From NCBI GenBank assembly GCA_023231475.1, contig JALJEE010000341.1, positions 1 through 64,000 on the forward strand: a stretch of DNA of 64,000 nucleotides. The letters are read 5' to 3'. The DNA comes from Seison nebaliae. Taxonomy: Eukaryota; Rotifera; Pararotatoria; Seisonacea; Seisonidae. The position numbers and the translations under genes are program-made. Positions 34,377 to 47,700 of the stretch are shown in pieces. The notes beneath the pieces are model-generated. The model had not been told where the DNA came from. It ran no database searches and saw nothing but the letters and a program-made list of their open reading frames with translations. How positions within the stretch are numbered: position 1 is the stretch's first letter; every line of letters starts with the position of its first letter.

Positions 34377-35123
34377 ATGTCGGCGAAACGACCCAAATAT
34401 TATACGCCAACTGAAGTGCAGGTATGCAATCGATTGGGAGATTTTAAAGTTTCTTTTCTGGGGAAAGTTTACGATCTGACTAACTTGATAAAAGCTCATG
34501 CTGGTGGGATTTCCGTTTTTATTTATCGGATAAAATAATTTTATAAATAGATTCCATATTATTAAAACCGATTTTGGAGATGGCTGGACAAGATATCTCT
34601 CACTGGTTCAATAAAGAAACGGAGGATGTTAATCAAATAAATTTTATTTTTTTATTCAAATATTTCTGAACAGATTCGTCGATTTGTTGATCCTAAAACT
34701 TGCATCGAAACTTACTATTGCCCTAAAGGTAGATTTGTCCACATTCCTCCACTCGAACCGAATACGAATTGGGAAAATGATTTCGCGATACCTTGGTGGA
34801 AAGACAGTAATTATTTCGTTGGTTTTCTTTCGAAACGAACAAGAATGTTAAAGATCTGGAATACTTTGACTCGAAAGAGTCACATCGTTGAGGTATGTGA
34901 AGAAGAGACGTTGAACGAGATCATGGAGAGATACAAGAAATTGAACAGACATGCAGGAAGTTATCAATGGAAATATTTTGGGACTAATTTGGATATGGAT
35001 AAGACGTTGGAAGAGAACAATGTTCCGAATCACGACGAAGAATGTTATCGATTAGGATTGAACGAAGATGAATTTATCGAAGCAGTTTCCTTATATTTTA
35101 AAGACGATTTAACAGAAGATTAA
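34377..35123 (+). CDS. CYB5D1: cytochrome b5 domain-containing protein 1 (axonemal)
   Basis: Three exons (34377-34503, 34551-34627, 34674-35123) with introns of 47 and 46 bp give 217 residues, close to the usual length of about 228. The start [27 protein letters not shown] is a cytochrome b5-like fold. [12 protein letters not shown] carries the conserved heme-region His. The rest, with [51 protein letters not shown] and LYFKDDLTE at the C-terminus, matches CYB5D1 almost block for block. CYB5D1 is a radial-spoke-associated protein of motile cilia, so the organism builds motile axonemes. The gene is tail-to-tail with the Ig-domain receptor gene, 166 bp apart. Confidence 0.92.
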
Positions 35124-35289
35124 ATAAATTTAAGTAGAAATGTTTATTCTTTAAAATGGTAGAAATAGAATAGTTCAGATAAATAAATTCAAATAAAAAA
35201 AGAAGAAGAATTACACGAAATGAAACGAAAGTTTTTTCAAGTTTTAATATCACACGGCTGAAATTTGGAGTTTTTGAAGAGAGAAAAAT

Positions 35290-38200
35290 TTAAATTTGAT
35301 TTATATTCGAATTGGATAATAAGGATTGAGGTGGTGGTGGCATATTTCTTTGAGGAATGGCATAGGAATCATTCTCAGTTTGATTCATTAAATCCTTCAA
35401 TTTCTCATGAATCAATAAACGATCATTATCGATATAATCTTTATTGACTAATGTACTCGTTTGTCTTAACGTGTTGATATATTGTTGTTCATTCGGACTG
35501 TGAATTTGTGATAATTCTGACGAGTTTGACGACGGTGTTTTCCAATCATCATCTTCATCATGACGATTCGATGATGATATTGTTAGTAAATGATTCTCAT
35601 TCGAAATGGCCGTATTCTTATTGATAATTAATGATGGTGGTGAAATGAATAATGGTGGAACAGGTTTAGCCTGTTTCTCTGTTGAATAGTCATCAGGATA
35701 TGAGGATTTTCCTGATTGGATATTGCGGAAGTTATTGACAGACCATGAAGTCAATTTGCATTCAGAATTCGGTTCATATTCCTGATGGTTATTATTTGGA
35801 ATGTTTCGATTTGTAAATCGGTTCAATGTCGAGTAAGTTTGTGGTTGCGGGAATTGAGTTTGGTGGGATTGTGGTGGTTGTGGTGGGAACTGGAAATGAG
35901 GCGAAGCAAATTTCACTCTCGTCATAGTGGACGAATGTTGCATCGATGGTGAAGATCTCATCATATGGAAATTGGGTTTTGTGTTTCTAATGAATTTCTG
36001 ATAATTCTGTTGTTGATATGGTGAATATTGGTGAGATAATGGTGGGGTTGTGGTATCAGTTGTGTTGGAATTGATATCAACTTGATTAGTCACTTGAGAT
36101 GAGGTAGATGATGATGAGGATGATTCATCTAATTTCTTCTTCTGATTCTTCAACTCATTAAACGGAAGATGGGCATTATCATAATAACTTAAAGAACTTC
36201 GATTTATTCGTCGATTATTGGACGACATCACATCTTTCTCCACCGAATAAACCGATTCGGATTCAGTAAAATTCTGAGATGTTTTCTTTTTTGAATGATT
36301 ATTCAATTTTGATTGAGTTTGAGGAGATTTTGTCAGTTTCTTATTGAACAATTTACATTTCCTTCTACAACATGTCAACGATACAGTCACCGTCACTAGA
36401 ATGATAATTAATAGAATTGTCGTACAAGAAATTATAATATTCGTCAAATATTCGTCATTCGCTTTTCCATCAGTTGTGGTAGTTTGATATTGATGATCAC
36501 TAAATAAATGATTCGATAAGATTTTATTTGATTCACGTTTCTTATACATCAAATTCTTTAGCGCAATAAATTTCTGTGATGGAAGTTTATTCTTCAAAAT
36601 CAAATTGTCTGAAGTCGAATCATCAAACGAATATTCGTTAAATTGATCGTGATAATAATTGAAGAAAGACTCTTTTATATTAACGTCTTCATTATGAATG
36701 TGTTTCCGCTCAATTTTCTGATAGGCTTCTGTCACTCCCAAACCATTCGACAAACGACAAGCGAATTCTTTATTAAGATCATGTGTCAACGAAAGATGAT
36801 AGAAATAAATTCGAGAAACGAAAATACTCTTCAATTCATTCTCCTCATCCTTTACTATCTCTTTCACAATCCTCAGTTTCTTTAAACGATAAATATTTCT
36901 AAAGATATTTTTCGATAAATTACCATCATCATCTTCTGATAATTTCATTTCCTCTAAACTTTTCTCTCCATAATACAAATTCTCGTTGATTTCATCGATA
37001 ATTACACCATTTCTCACCCAATTGAATGTGGAAATAAATTTCTCGATATCCCAATTCTTAATGCGACATTCCAGTATTAATTTCGGTTTTGGATTCCATC
37101 CATTTCCATCAAACGGTTCCATCAATTTATCAGAAACATCAGTTAAAATGACTGATGGTCGTTCTGTTTCCAGAATGTGAATATATTGAACAAATGGTGA
37201 TTGATTTATTTCATTCATATCATTCTTTATTGGAACATCAGATGCACAGGAATAAATTCCATATTGATTTCCATCAATAAACGAAATGTTTAAATTACTT
37301 GTCGTTTCTTTCAATTTTATATCATTCTTCTTCTCTTCCTTATTTTGAATATAATTCATCAGATTATTCGAATTATCATTAAATTTCCATAAAGTATTTC
37401 CCGTTATTGCTTCCGGATTTAGATGAATCAACTTAAATTGATTCTTATCGAAAACATTCAACTTTTGATGAGTTTTATCTAAATTTGTCATTTTAATAAA
37501 ATCTTGAGATAACTCATATGATTGAATGTTATTCACACAATTGATGGACGTCTTTGAATATTTGTCCACATAAATTTCACGGAAATAACTCAAATTCCCC
37601 ATGGACATCGATGGTAATTGATTATATGTCGAATGTAAATTTCGTTTAACCGAATCAATCGTAAATTCTGTTATGGGGAAGAAATGACTGCCAATCTGAT
37701 TCTTTACACCACAACTAATTTGATATCCGATACTTTTCCTAGAAAATTTCGATGGATTGGGCAATTGGAGATGGTGCCAGATACTTTCGAAATTATGCCA
37801 GGAATTAAATATTTTCCCAGTTTTCTTATTCAATTCAATTGTCATCCATCGCCAATAAATGATGTAATTCGGTTTATCGGAAAATTTGAAATTTATATCA
37901 AACTCACAAAAAAATTGCCAGACATTCTCATTCGCTACGATTAATCTCAAATTTTCAACTTTCGGTTCATATTGAACTGCCAATTCGATCTGGTTCGATG
38001 AGAGACGATATTCACTGTTCTGTTGAAAGAATGGTTGTCGATTCTCAATCAATTCATCTACATATCCGATTTCGTTTTTACCAATTCGATTAATTGTTTT
38101 GTCATGTGTCAATGTCAATTGAGCTGATGAGAAGAAGGTGATTGCTGAACAAGAAATCTTCTTAATTTGTCGATGTGTTTTAATTAACATTTTGAAGATG

Positions 38201-38994
38201 ATATTGTTATTGTTGTTGTTGTTGTGGAGTCGTTGAATGAACACATTCTCTAAATGAATATCAAGATTCTTATCTAATAATTGCATTCGATAATTTAATA
38301 ATAAATCATCAGATGATTCATTATATTTGGAGAGTGCTGATGATAATTCTATTCGATTATTTTCTTCTAACTCCAAAATAATTGACAGATCAATATTCGA
38401 TAATAATTCATATTGTGTAAGACATGACATCTCAATTAATTCATTTTCATTTAAATGAATTATCGATTTTTTTCCATCATTATTTTCATTTTCGATCTTC
38501 TCGTTAATCAATAATCGATTGAATGATGATCGATCTATAAATTTCTGATTTTTTATCATAAAATTTATTTCGTTCAATTTCGGTATTATAATTAGTTCGA
38601 TTGTTCTTTGTTGTTCACTATCGTGAGTTCGATCGGTCAACATCTTACAAGTGAAATTGGCATTATCGTTCTGATTGACGTTGCGGATATGGAGATCATA
38701 TTCATGTTCTGATCGATTTCCAATTAAGGAGAATTTCTTGTCGTTTAAGAAAGGATCAATCTCTCGATCCAATGTATAGAAGACACACATCTCATTTTTG
38801 CACCAAATAATTTTCGAGTCAGGTATTTCAATTGAATCGAATTTATTCGATCGAATTCGACACAGTAATCGAACATCGTCACCTTCTTTAGCATAAACTC
38901 GTCGAGATTTCCCATCGATATTCGAGAAGACGTATTCGCTCTCACACCATATCGATGGAATGAGAATGAACGGCGATAATAAAAGAAGAAACAT
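35290..38994 (-). CDS. Ig-domain transmembrane receptor, Kirrel/nephrin-like
   Basis: A single-exon frame of 1234 residues. It starts with a signal peptide (MFLLLLSPFILIPSIWC), then Ig-like domains. The first has a DVRLLCRIRS Cys, SKIIWCKNE Trp, and EYDLHIRNVNQNDNANFTC, the D-x-A-x-F-x-C motif; this resembles domain 1 of Kirrel/rst/nephrin proteins. Further Ig-like Cys/Trp pairs follow to about residue 760 (for example FISTFNWVRNG and KEFACRLSNGLG). A transmembrane helix lies near residues 850-872 (IISCTTILLIIILVTVTVSL), followed by CCRRKCK. The tail of about 360 residues is Ser/Pro/Gln-rich with several Tyr motifs (SVYSVEK, SLSYYDNAH) and ends with a Pro run. Such proteins mediate cell adhesion and synaptic or muscle partner recognition. 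Exact family membership is uncertain. Absence of introns is unusual for this class. Confidence 0.75.
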   Translation of the reverse strand: MFLLLLSPFILIPSIWCESEYVFSNIDGKSRRVYAKEGDDVRLLCRIRSNKFDSIEIPDSKIIWCKNEMCVFYTLDREIDPFLNDKKFSLIGNRSEHEYDLHIRNVNQNDNANFTCKMLTDRTHDSEQQRTIELIIIPKLNEINFMIKNQKFIDRSSFNRLLINEKIENENNDGKKSIIHLNENELIEMSCLTQYELLSNIDLSIILELEENNRIELSSALSKYNESSDDLLLNYRMQLLDKNLDIHLENVFIQRLHNNNNNNNIIFKMLIKTHRQIKKISCSAITFFSSAQLTLTHDKTINRIGKNEIGYVDELIENRQPFFQQNSEYRLSSNQIELAVQYEPKVENLRLIVANENVWQFFCEFDINFKFSDKPNYIIYWRWMTIELNKKTGKIFNSWHNFESIWHHLQLPNPSKFSRKSIGYQISCGVKNQIGSHFFPITEFTIDSVKRNLHSTYNQLPSMSMGNLSYFREIYVDKYSKTSINCVNNIQSYELSQDFIKMTNLDKTHQKLNVFDKNQFKLIHLNPEAITGNTLWKFNDNSNNLMNYIQNKEEKKNDIKLKETTSNLNISFIDGNQYGIYSCASDVPIKNDMNEINQSPFVQYIHILETERPSVILTDVSDKLMEPFDGNGWNPKPKLILECRIKNWDIEKFISTFNWVRNGVIIDEINENLYYGEKSLEEMKLSEDDDGNLSKNIFRNIYRLKKLRIVKEIVKDEENELKSIFVSRIYFYHLSLTHDLNKEFACRLSNGLGVTEAYQKIERKHIHNEDVNIKESFFNYYHDQFNEYSFDDSTSDNLILKNKLPSQKFIALKNLMYKKRESNKILSNHLFSDHQYQTTTTDGKANDEYLTNIIISCTTILLIIILVTVTVSLTCCRRKCKLFNKKLTKSPQTQSKLNNHSKKKTSQNFTESESVYSVEKDVMSSNNRRINRSSLSYYDNAHLPFNELKNQKKKLDESSSSSSTSSQVTNQVDINSNTTDTTTPPLSHQYSPYQQQNYQKFIRNTKPNFHMMRSSPSMQHSSTMTRVKFASPHFQFPPQPPQSHQTQFPQPQTYSTLNRFTNRNIPNNNHQEYEPNSECKLTSWSVNNFRNIQSGKSSYPDDYSTEKQAKPVPPLFISPPSLIINKNTAISNENHLLTISSSNRHDEDDDWKTPSSNSSELSQIHSPNEQQYINTLRQTSTLVNKDYIDNDRLLIHEKLKDLMNQTENDSYAIPQRNMPPPPQSLLSNSNINQI

Positions 38995-41655
38995 TCTGAA
39001 TATAAGAAAAAGAAAAAAATGTTTAGACTACAAATTTTTTGACGTAAAAAATGTGAATCGATAAAAAGAAATCGATGAATCTTCTCAATTCTTCACGATA
39101 AGTAATTAAATGAGAAGAAATATATTAGTGTAGGGTAAACCCACATAAATTGAACTTGAAATGGTGGGAAAATACATAAAAATCTAATCTCAAGTGTAAT
39201 ATGATTAACAATCTCACATTAGAAATAATTACATTAATTCTATTTTATCATCCTATCCATCCGCAAACGTACCATTACGACGATATTTATAGACATATAA
39301 ATTCTCATAAGAACAAATGAATTTTTTTTTCAATTCTCCCACTCGCGCTAGAGAGGAAGATTAATAGAAAGAAATGTGTTTCAATTGTTAATTGAAATTT
39401 GCATTTGTCATCTGCAATGATGAACGACGATGACGATATTAGGTCAGATGTATTGTGAATCAAAGTTCCTCCTCCAAATGCATAAAATGGTGTTTGGGAG
39501 GCATATTGAGAGGAATCAGTTTAAGTTCCAAAGGAGGAAGTGAGACAGGAAGCGCTGAAAGAAGAATAAAAGGACTTCTGTCTTCCTAATAATATTTCCT
39601 CGCACTATATTTTCTGTTTATTATTTTCCTTCATCTGTGTCCGTATCGTCATCATTCCCATCATAATATCATTCGCCCAATCTGGGCAACAGATGAAAAT
39701 AATGAGGATCCTCTTACCACATCTACTTCTTTCTCCATTTTGTCAATGAGAAGAAGATTTCTAATTCGAAATTCTTTTCGAAACTAAATCGTTTGTAAAT
39801 CCACTAATTCCTTCGTTTTTATGAAGGGGAATGGGTGAGGTGAAAAGAAGTGTTTTAACATTAATTCGTATGTCAATCAATAATGTGTCAATACCAATTA
39901 GACAATTAGGAATGGGAAAGAAAACTATGAATGTTTTAAGCAGAAAGGATAAGAAACGGAGAATTAATGGATTGTCGATTAATAAACTGACGTTGTGGTT
40001 AGTCTCAAGAATTACTTATCTAATTGATAAATTATAAGAAAATTTAATGTTTATCCTCATCAATTAATACTTTCAGAAGGAACACAATAACAATCATGAT
40101 AAAAATGAAGGAAGTGTTAAGAGTAGTGTCGCGAGTTTATTTCCTCATAAAACTGAATGATCATGACAATTCACTACCTAAAAATTCAATACGAACGATA
40201 CCTGAGACAGAAATATACTTCAATGATTCTTCTTTTTGACAGCCATGTGAATAGCAAATGCCTCACACACCAAATACCTCGTTCACAAGTTTATCAATCA
40301 ATTAACGTATTAGACAAAGATCTTTCCACATATTTACCAATCAACTCAAATTCAACCAACCACCACCACCATCATCACCACCACCTTCGACTATAAAATA
40401 TTTTAACTAACTATATATATGTCTTTGATAAAAAAAATGAAGAAGAAGAATAATATGAAATGATGTTCCACCAATTTGAGGAAGAAGTAATCGTAAGAGA
40501 TTATCTTCATGATAAAGTTGATTAGGTATGTCCCTAAAAATGATTGGGATTAGAATAGTGAATAGACTGGATTTAGTAACTTATCTTCCTAACAAAAGAT
40601 ATGACAATTGTCATATTTCTTTATGCACATTCTATGAACAAGAAGAAATTGGAGACCTGGGAGACTTAACGTTGATACATTCAGAAACTTATCACGCGAA
40701 ATAAAACGACGATTCATATCGTCACATTTTTATGAGAATTAATAATTTTTATTGTAAAAAGAAAAGGTGGGAGAAAAAACGGTTTTAAATCGGAAATGAT
40801 CCAAATTATTTATCTTGCTTCCTAATTATTGTGTGATGAAAAGGGGACATTTCCAGTAATACTCATTAATCAAAAGAAGAAGAAAAACAATAAATTGACA
40901 AGAACATATTGAAGACGAAGAATTAAAACATTAACTGTCAGGAAACTTACCGATTTTGTGTTTCATTTTCATTCAAAATTTACACCTCATTTCACATGTA
41001 ATTTACTTTGTCATTTGGGTCTTCATCATCATCTACCATCAGACTACTATCGACGTCTAGTAGTTTTAGTTAGAATGAATTGAAGGATGAGTAATAATAC
41101 GGAGAATATGGTTGATAGAAAATGATATGGACGACGAAGAAGGATAATGATGATCAGGATAAATAAACAAAGAACGGATGTCATTCACCTATCGATCATA
41201 CAAAAAACAACAACTGTAAAATTAAGGCAAACTAAACAAGAAGTAAGTTAACGACAAAGTGATAATGGGAAATAGAAATATATATTTTTCTCACAATCGA
41301 TTGATGACATTTTAGACGAAGAAGAAGATATCGATAATTAACTGCAGATACTTATTTCAAATGTTCGAACAATAATCCTCTCTCACTAAACAAAATTTGG
41401 ATTAGGAGAAAACTATGAAGAAAATAAATTGGAAGAAATACTAAAAATTTTCACAAATTTCTTCTATTATTTCTTTCACCCTACCTAAATAGTTCATAGG
41501 AAGAATTTATGAATTGGAATGATGGAGCATATAAATGAATTTCTTTTTCAAATAGAAAAATTACCGAAAAATGTTTGTTTAAATGAAACATGTAATCGCG
41601 TTTGTTCGGATGTAATCAGCTGCATATCAGATTAAATTAATTGACCATCGGGTAC

Positions 41656-41703
41656 TTGTATCGGGGGTAGCCGTTGGATTTAAATCTGCTTAATACGATA
41701 CAA
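41656..41703. other. short inverted repeat / hairpin
   Basis: TTGTATCG (41656-41663) and CGATACAA (41696-41703) form a perfect 8-bp stem. The interior is GC-richer than its surroundings and pairs only partly. It does not match any miRNA precursor I know, and the pairing is weaker than a good pre-miRNA. Confidence 0.3.
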
Positions 41704-44700
41704 ATCATACACGCTACTCTTGAAAGGATTCATTACTAATTCTAATTGTTCGGTTGAATGATGAAGGATCCCCATATAATCTTTCAACGCCATCAACATT
41801 TCCATTACTTTCCGATTATTATTATTAGTACATTAATTTGACTGATACTAAACAGTTAGTTGATATTGAAAATTGACAGCTGTGTCAGCTGATGCACACT
41901 AACAAGGAATGAAGTTGGAAGCATAACACGATTCCTGCTGCGATATGGGACTCGATGAATAATTGAGCAAAATGCTGTTCTATTGTCTTTGAGAAGAAAT
42001 TAGTGTGAATTCTCCTTCCTCTTTTTAATCGACGCATGTTTGAGTTTTGTTGTTGAAAGAATTAACAGGAAGTCATCAAACAATACTAGGCAACTGTCCT
42101 TTACAATAAGAAAATGAAAGGAGGTACAACTTTTGGACTTGAGAAGAGTTCGTGTGAAGACTAGGACAATATCTCTATCTTTGGACAATTCGATCATTAG
42201 CAGAATTACTTACAGATCAATGACAACGTTTTTTCGTCATCAATCTTTCCCATAGGAAAAAGAAAAATTAATTTGAAAAACATTATGACTTGAGGTTAGA
42301 GACGAAATGGGAATTGTGTCCTAGACCACTTCAAAGTTGTTTAGGTAAATGAATACGAGTAAACAAAAGGAAAAAGAGAATGTAAACGATAATTGTCGCA
42401 AAAGTAGAAAAGATCACGATTCGACTTTCCGTTCTTAATTTCTTGTGGCGATTGAATATCTGGAATTTAGAATTAACCGATTGTTCTATGATAATGGTTA
42501 AACTATTTTTATTGGAACGACATTTAGGAAATCAGAAGGAAAAAAAATAAGGAATTTTCAAATTATTCTTTTGGATCAGTTACCAGTGAATCTGAAATCA
42601 ATTTGGAAGAAATTATAAATGATTCGAAGGATTTTCTTTTATTCCATTAAAGAAAAATCAATTTTCTTCCTATTTACACATGTCTCCCTCTTGAGCGATC
42701 AGTGTTGCATTCAGTTGCCGCCCAAAATATCACAGAGAATCAACTGTAAGTGTTTGTCAGGAGACTGGTGAATGGAAAGATGAAAAGGAGAGAATGCTTC
42801 CGGTTTCAACCGAACGGCTACTTTGATGGAATCTTTCCTTTCCCTATGAACAATTTGTTGATAGATAAAATTACATTTTCTTCAATAAAATCAACGTTGA
42901 GATGTTAGTGAAGAATGTGGGGAAGCCTTCAAGAAGAATCAGTTGAAGAAGATCGATTCCATTACTAATAAATTAGAATTGAAAAATATTTGTTGTTGAG
43001 AAAGGGGAATGCAGTTTTTCTTTGCACATATGTGCAGTGTATCGAAAGAATCTTTGAACAATTATCGAAGAAATATTGATAGAAGAATGCGAACATCAAT
43101 CAGGCAATATCAGTGGAAAACGAATATTTCATGGACCATGCAAACGATTGACGGTCATGCATGAAACCTGAAGATTGTTACAGATCGATCGAAGGCGAAT
43201 AGATGTAGTTGGGCGTGTTTGGAGAGAGGAGGTCTCTCAATTCTTTCTCGAATGATCGAGTTTAATGATAAGGTTGAGAAGAATAAATGTGAAGAATCTT
43301 TACAAATATTCAGCTGCATGGACTGAGATGATGGTAGTTGAAGATGATATCGATCATTTATTTTATCATATTATCATATTTCAATAAATTCTCACACCAT
43401 TCGATTTCACCTAATTCGCCTCCTAATTGTTTACGACCTTCTTTATACGCTCATTTACTCCGATCTTGTGATGGTTCTCATAAAAAGTTTAATAAGAAAA
43501 ATTATTGGGAAGACTAAACGATTTGAGGTGAGAACGATCGTTATTCATCGTAAAAATTAAATTAATTTCTAATTGAAACTTTCTCGATGAGAAATATTGT
43601 TGGGAAAAATGAAAAATATATGGAGAAAAATGGAGAAATATTTTTTTCTTATTTCCAGTTGGAATTCGCAAAAAATTGGATGAATTCTTTGGAATTGGTT
43701 GGAAGAAAATGAATCTTTACTACTATTCTTTCTTCGATTGTCATTATTTCATTGTTTATTTCACGTCAGTAGACTGTCATCAAATATTGATGATGTAATG
43801 CAAACAATACGTTCTTCTCTACCCAATTTACAGGAAGCGAACGAAGGAAATATTCTAAACAAACTGTGAAGTTGTTAATCATCAAATCGTTCTATGACAT
43901 CATCATTCTCTTAATAGAATCTTTATCCCAAAAGAAATATTTATGCAAAAAACATTTCATCATCTTCCTTCATTAAATATCCATTAAGATGTTCGATCCG
44001 GAAAAATTAGAATACTAAAGACCAATCTATTGACCGCCAATCAATTGCCGCTCATATTTTGTCATGTACTGTCAATTCTGATGGTTGTGCAATATCTCTC
44101 AACACCGAAATTATTCGAAAATTTTGTCGATTGGAGGCAATAATAATATTGGAGGCGATTTAGAGTCGATGCTCCTCCTTATAATTCTTCGTACACTATT
44201 CTACATTACTAGTACGAATATGGAGATGAAACATATAATTTTCTCTCAACTTTTTTTTATCCAACACTTTTCTTTCAACGAACATCATAATATGAATGCA
44301 AATTTATATCATCTAATTTTTCCTTCTTTTTATTGTGACGATGATGACGACGATGGTGGTGGTAGTTGTGGATATGCAGATAAAATATATTCAGTGTCGA
44401 TAATTATTAGAGAGATAGTTGGGAGTTGGGGGGAAGATATTGGGGAAAATTATAAGAATGACCTGAATGAAAGAGTAATATAATAGGAGAGACGATATAA
44501 TCGAAATAGATAGTTAAGAATTTGGATGTAGATGGAAATTATAAAGACCAAATTCGTTAACTGACCACTGTCCATTAGATCATTTCCTACTCTCGTTTCT
44601 CATTAAACTTTTCGTGATATTTACTTGAGGATCGACTATGCAGCATCGATATGAGAAGAAGGAATATTGTTATTTTGTCGAATATTTTCATGAATGTGGA

Positions 44701-47700
44701 TGAATGTTGACCAATTTTCTTCCGTGACTATCCTATCTATCTTTCAACATTGTTCTCGTACTAGATATGGAATGACGTGAGAGAGAATGGAAGAAACAGA
44801 ATAAAATTGAATTGCAGAAGGAATGTGGAGGAAAGCGGATGTGAGAATAATAAAAAAATTGAGGTAACAGTTTATCGATATCGATATCAGCAAACCATAT
44901 TCGAACCTAATTTAATTATTAACTATTCCCACTTCCGTTCCACTAAAAATGTGCAGTTAGATTTGGAGAGAAGGAAAGTTTATTGTGCAATAAATTCCTT
45001 CCAGCTCGAATACCTCCCCGACAAATCGATCACAACAATAATTTCAAGATAAAACTTCCCGTTTGGATAGAGATGATAATTATTGGGGGGAAATTATATA
45101 TTTCCTTAATTAATTTATTCAAAAAATGCATTTCAATGATAATAACGAGAATATTATGTAATTCGATGATAATTAATATTATTGGTAGTGTGAATCTTTC
45201 GAACGATGGAGAAGGAAATCCACAATTATTTTTATAGTTCTCACTTATCCAATTTTATTCGAACCAGACAAAAATGTCAATCTCATAAAAATTTGTGAAT
45301 CGACAAGAATTGTTAATTCAATTATATCAACAACAACAACATTTTTGGTTATTGAATGAGAAACGACACCTAAATTCTCAACCATCTCCATCTAATAAAA
45401 GAGAAGTAACATTGAACAAGGAACAATAAGGATGAGAACAGTAAAGGAAAAAGACAGAAGATTCTTAAAGTGAAAATATGAAACTGGAAGAAGCTACTTG
45501 AAGTCTCTAACTGAAACATTTGATGTTGTTTACATAAACACCATTCCAAAAACTACCTTTCCATTCATGAAATGTTTGAGAAAATTTTATTCATATCATG
45601 TCGTAAATGTCAATAAAACATCAAGGTCCTCACACCAAAAACATATTTTAAGTGGAAATTTAATTTCAGTTGAAAATCCCATTAGAAATATACTTCTCCA
45701 ACTTTTTTCCACTAATCTATCATGCTGATGAAAATTTCTGATAAAATTATATAACTTCACGAAATGGAACGATATAAGGAATAATGTTGTGGTGGAATAA
45801 CATAAAACCGATAATTAAAAATTGATTAAAAATGAAAGAGATTAACTTTGTTTTATAGTTTCCTCTCATACCAAAAAAGCGAAAGGATTGACAAACGACT
45901 GTTACATTTTTCCTTTTCTTATCATCATGAAACTTATGTACATGGAATATTTTTAGGGTTCAACTTCTCCACCATTTACATACTACGGAAGGCGATGATG
46001 TAATATCATGTGATATCAATCATCTTTTCATTAAGAATTTAGGTATAAAACTATTTTTCATGCAATTTCTTCATTCACATAAAACTTCTTCTTCGACGTT
46101 TCGTGCAATTTAATATGAGGAACATTCCATTCGACTGGAGGAGAATATATCAGTCATAGCAACTATGATGGATGGTGAAGATAAGAATGGAAACATGAAA
46201 TGGTAGAGAAGTTATTGGAGTAGAAGAAATGAAAATGAAATATTCATTAACATTGAGTCGACATGATGAGATGAATGTCAGTAGTTCGGAATTAAGGAGA
46301 AAGTATCCGCTCGAATTATTAGCGAAAAGAAAATGGAATTGAATTTCGAGTCTCTCATCTAATTCGAATTATTCCATAAACTGAGAGGTTGGGAGATATT
46401 ATGTGGAGACTGAGACATATGCTACATCATCATATTGAATGTTTACCTCATCAATATGATATTATGTTGAAGAAAGAGGAAATCTTCTTCCATCAGTCCC
46501 CTCTAATAATGATGAGAGTGATGATGAGCTTAACCTCACACAATTTGGTCTTTGAAAAAAAGTCGGCAAATTCAAACGTACCGCTATCATTACGCTCCTC
46601 TTTACTAATTTGAATGATCAATAATTATATAATATTCTCAGAACTTTCCATCGGTAATGATGAGAATAAGATTCTTTTCAGATTTGTTACAGTTTTCTCA
46701 AATTACTGGAATGGTGTTGATAAAAAGTGATAGAATTAGATGAGATATATCTCATCTAATATTAAGGAAACTGATAAATATAGAATGGAAAACGAAAAAA
46801 TCAGTTCGTTCATTTCTTTCCCAACTTTCCAATCGTGAAAAAATAGAATGTTGAGATAAAATAGAAATTGTGGTTAAATGGAGAATAATCATATTGTTGT
46901 TCGACTTCATCAATCATTGATTTTAATATTCGATCGATTGAATATTGTCGTTTTCAATTGTAGTTCTGTTCAATGAATGGCATATTCAATTGGTTAGGTG
47001 CAACGTATATTGATTGTTGTTCATAAATATGGTGCAGGTTCAAATGTGACCAGAGACTATTGATATATAGAGATATCGATAAATGTAATTATGAGATGCA
47101 TGTTTTGTTCTTAACGACACTGCCAATTCCTCTTCTACCCTCCCTCCTCCCATAAATAATTCATTGTCTTCCTTAGAGAATCGACACAACAATTTCCAGT
47201 CACAACAACGAAACGACTGTCAAAAAAAGCACAAGATAATAATTGGAAACGAATAAGAAATTATATTTTCGGAAATTATGAAGGAAAGCAAATGTTAAAC
47301 ATTTCTAATTTTTCATCTATCCACCATTTCTGACGTATACTCTTCCTGCCACTTCTCACTTTCTTCAAATCGTATAAATTATGATGGTGGATATAATTGA
47401 GAAATATCTCAACCAATTCTTCTCATTATAATCAATCGATAATTGAGTTCGTTATTCTCTAAAAAATAAATACTCTCCCACCACCAAAAAAAAACGAATA
47501 GAAAACAAATAAGCAAATGAAAGTTGATGTGTGGATAATGTGTTGTTAATTGAGCAAACAATGTTCGATGTCATCAGGCAGCAGCATCATCATCATCATC
47601 ATCAACATCTTCATCATTATCGTCAATGAATAAAAAGTAAACAAATGAAATTTTTTCTTTTCAGCCAAATCAGATTTATTTCTTATCAAGAAAAAAGAAA

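Noticed and set aside
40157-40396. ORF ending in a poly-His run
   Set aside because: The His run is translation of a CAC/CAT simple repeat, with no start context, splice partner or domain.
44085-44483. 132-residue ORF in the gene-free block
   Set aside because: Composition follows AT-rich DNA plus a GAC/GGT repeat; no conserved motif and no neighbouring exon fits it.
47030-47065. GGTTCAAAT as a possible tRNA B-box
   Set aside because: No matching T-stem, D-arm or acceptor pairing could be found around it.
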